A stretch of DNA of 6,878 nt, from NCBI GenBank assembly GCA_029850565.1, contig JARCRR010000096.1:1-6878 (forward strand), given 5' to 3'. The notes below the pieces were generated by a model. That model was not told the origin of the DNA, did no database searches, and worked only from the letters and a program-made list of their open reading frames with translations. The DNA is from Gallionella sp. (GTDB taxonomy: Bacteria; Pseudomonadota; Gammaproteobacteria; Burkholderiales; Gallionellaceae). The translations under genes were made by a program, and so were the position numbers. Position 1 is the first letter of the stretch. Every line of letters starts with the position of its first letter. Positions 5,947-6,878 of this stretch are shown in pieces.

Positions 5947-5970
5947 AAGGGGGCGCAAGCCCCCTTTTTT
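5947..5970 (+). terminator. Intrinsic terminator/attenuator between rpsB and tsf
   Basis: AAGGGGGC (5947-5954) pairs perfectly with GCCCCCTT (5959-5966) around a GCAA loop, a stable GNRA tetraloop, and runs into a T-tract at 5965-5970. It begins 17 bases after the rpsB stop. It has every mark of a Rho-independent terminator. I see no convincing promoter between it and tsf, so it most likely works as a partial terminator that lets some transcripts continue into tsf. Confidence 0.9.
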
Positions 5971-6006
5971 GTAACTTGAATAAATTTGAACGACTAGGAG
6001 TTTGAC

Positions 6007-6878
6007 ATGGCAGAGATCACCGCAGGTATGGTGAAAGAACTGCGCGAGGCTACCGGCCTCGGCATGATGGAATGTAAAAAAGCATTGGTGGAAACCAATG
6101 GCGACGCAAAGGCGGCGGAAGAATTGCTGCGCATCAAGAGCGGCGCTAAGGCTAGCAAGGCGGCGGCACGCGTGACTGCGGAAGGCGTCATCGGTTCGTT
6201 CCTTGCGGCTGACGGCAAGACCGGTGCGGTCGCTGAAGTGAACTGCGAGACCGACTTTGTGGCCAAGAACGATGACTTCATGGCATTCGCCAAGAACGTG
6301 GCGCAGACCGTCGCAGAAAACGATCCGGCTGACATCGATGCCTTGTTGGCATTGCCTTTGGCCAATGGTTCAGGCTCGGTCGAAGAAGTGCGCAAGGCAT
6401 TGGTGATGAAGTTGGGCGAGAACGTGACGGTGCGTCGTATCGAGCGCTATTCCACAACGACCGGCAAGCTGGCGACCTACCTGCACGGCAACAAGATCGG
6501 TGTGATGGTCAACTACACCGGCGGCGACGAGGCATTGGGCAAGGACTTGGCGATGCACATCGCGGCAAGCAAGCCGAAATCGGTGGATGCTTCCGGTGTG
6601 AATCCGGAAGATATCGAGACAGAACGCCGTATCGCGATCGAAAAGGCCAAGGAATCCGGCAAGCCGGAAGCGATGTTGGAAAAGATCGCTGAAGGTACCG
6701 TGCAGAAGTTCCTCAAGGAAGTCACGCTGCTGGGCCAAGTGTTCGTCAAGGCGGAAGACGGCAAGCAGACCATCGAGCAATTGCTGAAGAGCAAAGGCGC
6801 GACCGTGGCTGCATTCCAGATGTTCGTCGTTGGCGAGGGCATCGAGAAGAAAGTGGAAGACTACGCGGCTGAAGTCGC
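6007..6878 (+). CDS. tsf: Translation elongation factor Ts, 3' end cut off
   Basis: An open frame of 290 codons from the ATG at 6007 to the window edge with no stop. EF-Ts exchanges GDP for GTP on EF-Tu during protein synthesis. The N-terminal UBA-like domain (about residues 1-55; MAEITAGMVKELREATGLGM, then CKKAL) is typical. TDFVAKN at 82-88 carries the Asp83-Phe84 pair that inserts near the EF-Tu nucleotide site. The two-part core follows, and the last visible residues, GEGIEKKVEDYAAEV, are near the usual C-terminus of proteobacterial EF-Ts (about 280-300 residues), so probably only a few codons are missing. AGGAG at 5996-6000 lies six bases before the ATG. It sits downstream of the rpsB hairpin and should rely on read-through from the rpsB promoter unless a weak promoter was missed. 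In many bacteria pyrH and frr follow; that lies outside the window. Confidence 0.98.
   Translation, partial: MAEITAGMVKELREATGLGMMECKKALVETNGDAKAAEELLRIKSGAKASKAAARVTAEGVIGSFLAADGKTGAVAEVNCETDFVAKNDDFMAFAKNVAQTVAENDPADIDALLALPLANGSGSVEEVRKALVMKLGENVTVRRIERYSTTTGKLATYLHGNKIGVMVNYTGGDEALGKDLAMHIAASKPKSVDASGVNPEDIETERRIAIEKAKESGKPEAMLEKIAEGTVQKFLKEVTLLGQVFVKAEDGKQTIEQLLKSKGATVAAFQMFVVGEGIEKKVEDYAAEV

Noticed and set aside
5124..5948. Long antisense open frame (274 codons) opposite rpsB
   Set aside because: It mirrors rpsB almost exactly, has no recognisable domain, and highly expressed genes with strong codon bias often leave open antisense frames.

Overview
The window reads as chromosomal housekeeping DNA from a Gram-negative proteobacterium, most likely a betaproteobacterium. 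The evidence is two lipoproteins with lipoboxes, an outer-membrane-type protein, a MltB-type murein hydrolase, the surE-pcm-nlpD gene order, and the protein sequences of S2 and EF-Ts. A finer placement (for example Nitrosomonadales/Gallionellaceae) is only an impression. I see no insertion sequence, phage gene, CRISPR array, tRNA or rRNA.

Left part (1-823). The 3' end of a mltB-like lytic transglycosylase gene converges on a small NlpC/P60 lipoprotein gene, with two bases between the stop codons. A 149-bp divergent intergenic region then leads to the next operon.

Centre (824-4009). Four genes on the + strand are joined by overlapping stop/start codons: surE (survival protein, nucleotidase), pcm (protein repair L-isoaspartyl methyltransferase), nlpD (LysM + degenerate M23 lipoprotein, a probable amidase activator) and a radical SAM enzyme of unknown substrate. 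In many gamma- and betaproteobacteria the gene after nlpD is rpoS. Here the radical SAM gene takes that place and is translationally coupled to nlpD. This is the most interesting context in the window.

Right part (4010-6878). A gene for a secreted, probably beta-barrel outer-membrane protein runs on the - strand and converges on the radical SAM gene with one base between the stops. A 246-bp region between its TTG-extended reading frame and rpsB follows. It holds a convincing sigma-70 promoter for rpsB with a GC-rich discriminator, and a foldable leader containing an 11-base duplicate of the rpsB start site. rpsB (ribosomal protein S2) is followed by a strong intrinsic hairpin, then tsf (EF-Ts), which is cut off a few codons before its end. 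The hairpin probably sets the ratio of rpsB to tsf transcripts.

Most of this is well-known biology. I found no clear new multi-gene system. The leads worth following are the radical SAM gene in the rpoS position and the structured rpsB leader.
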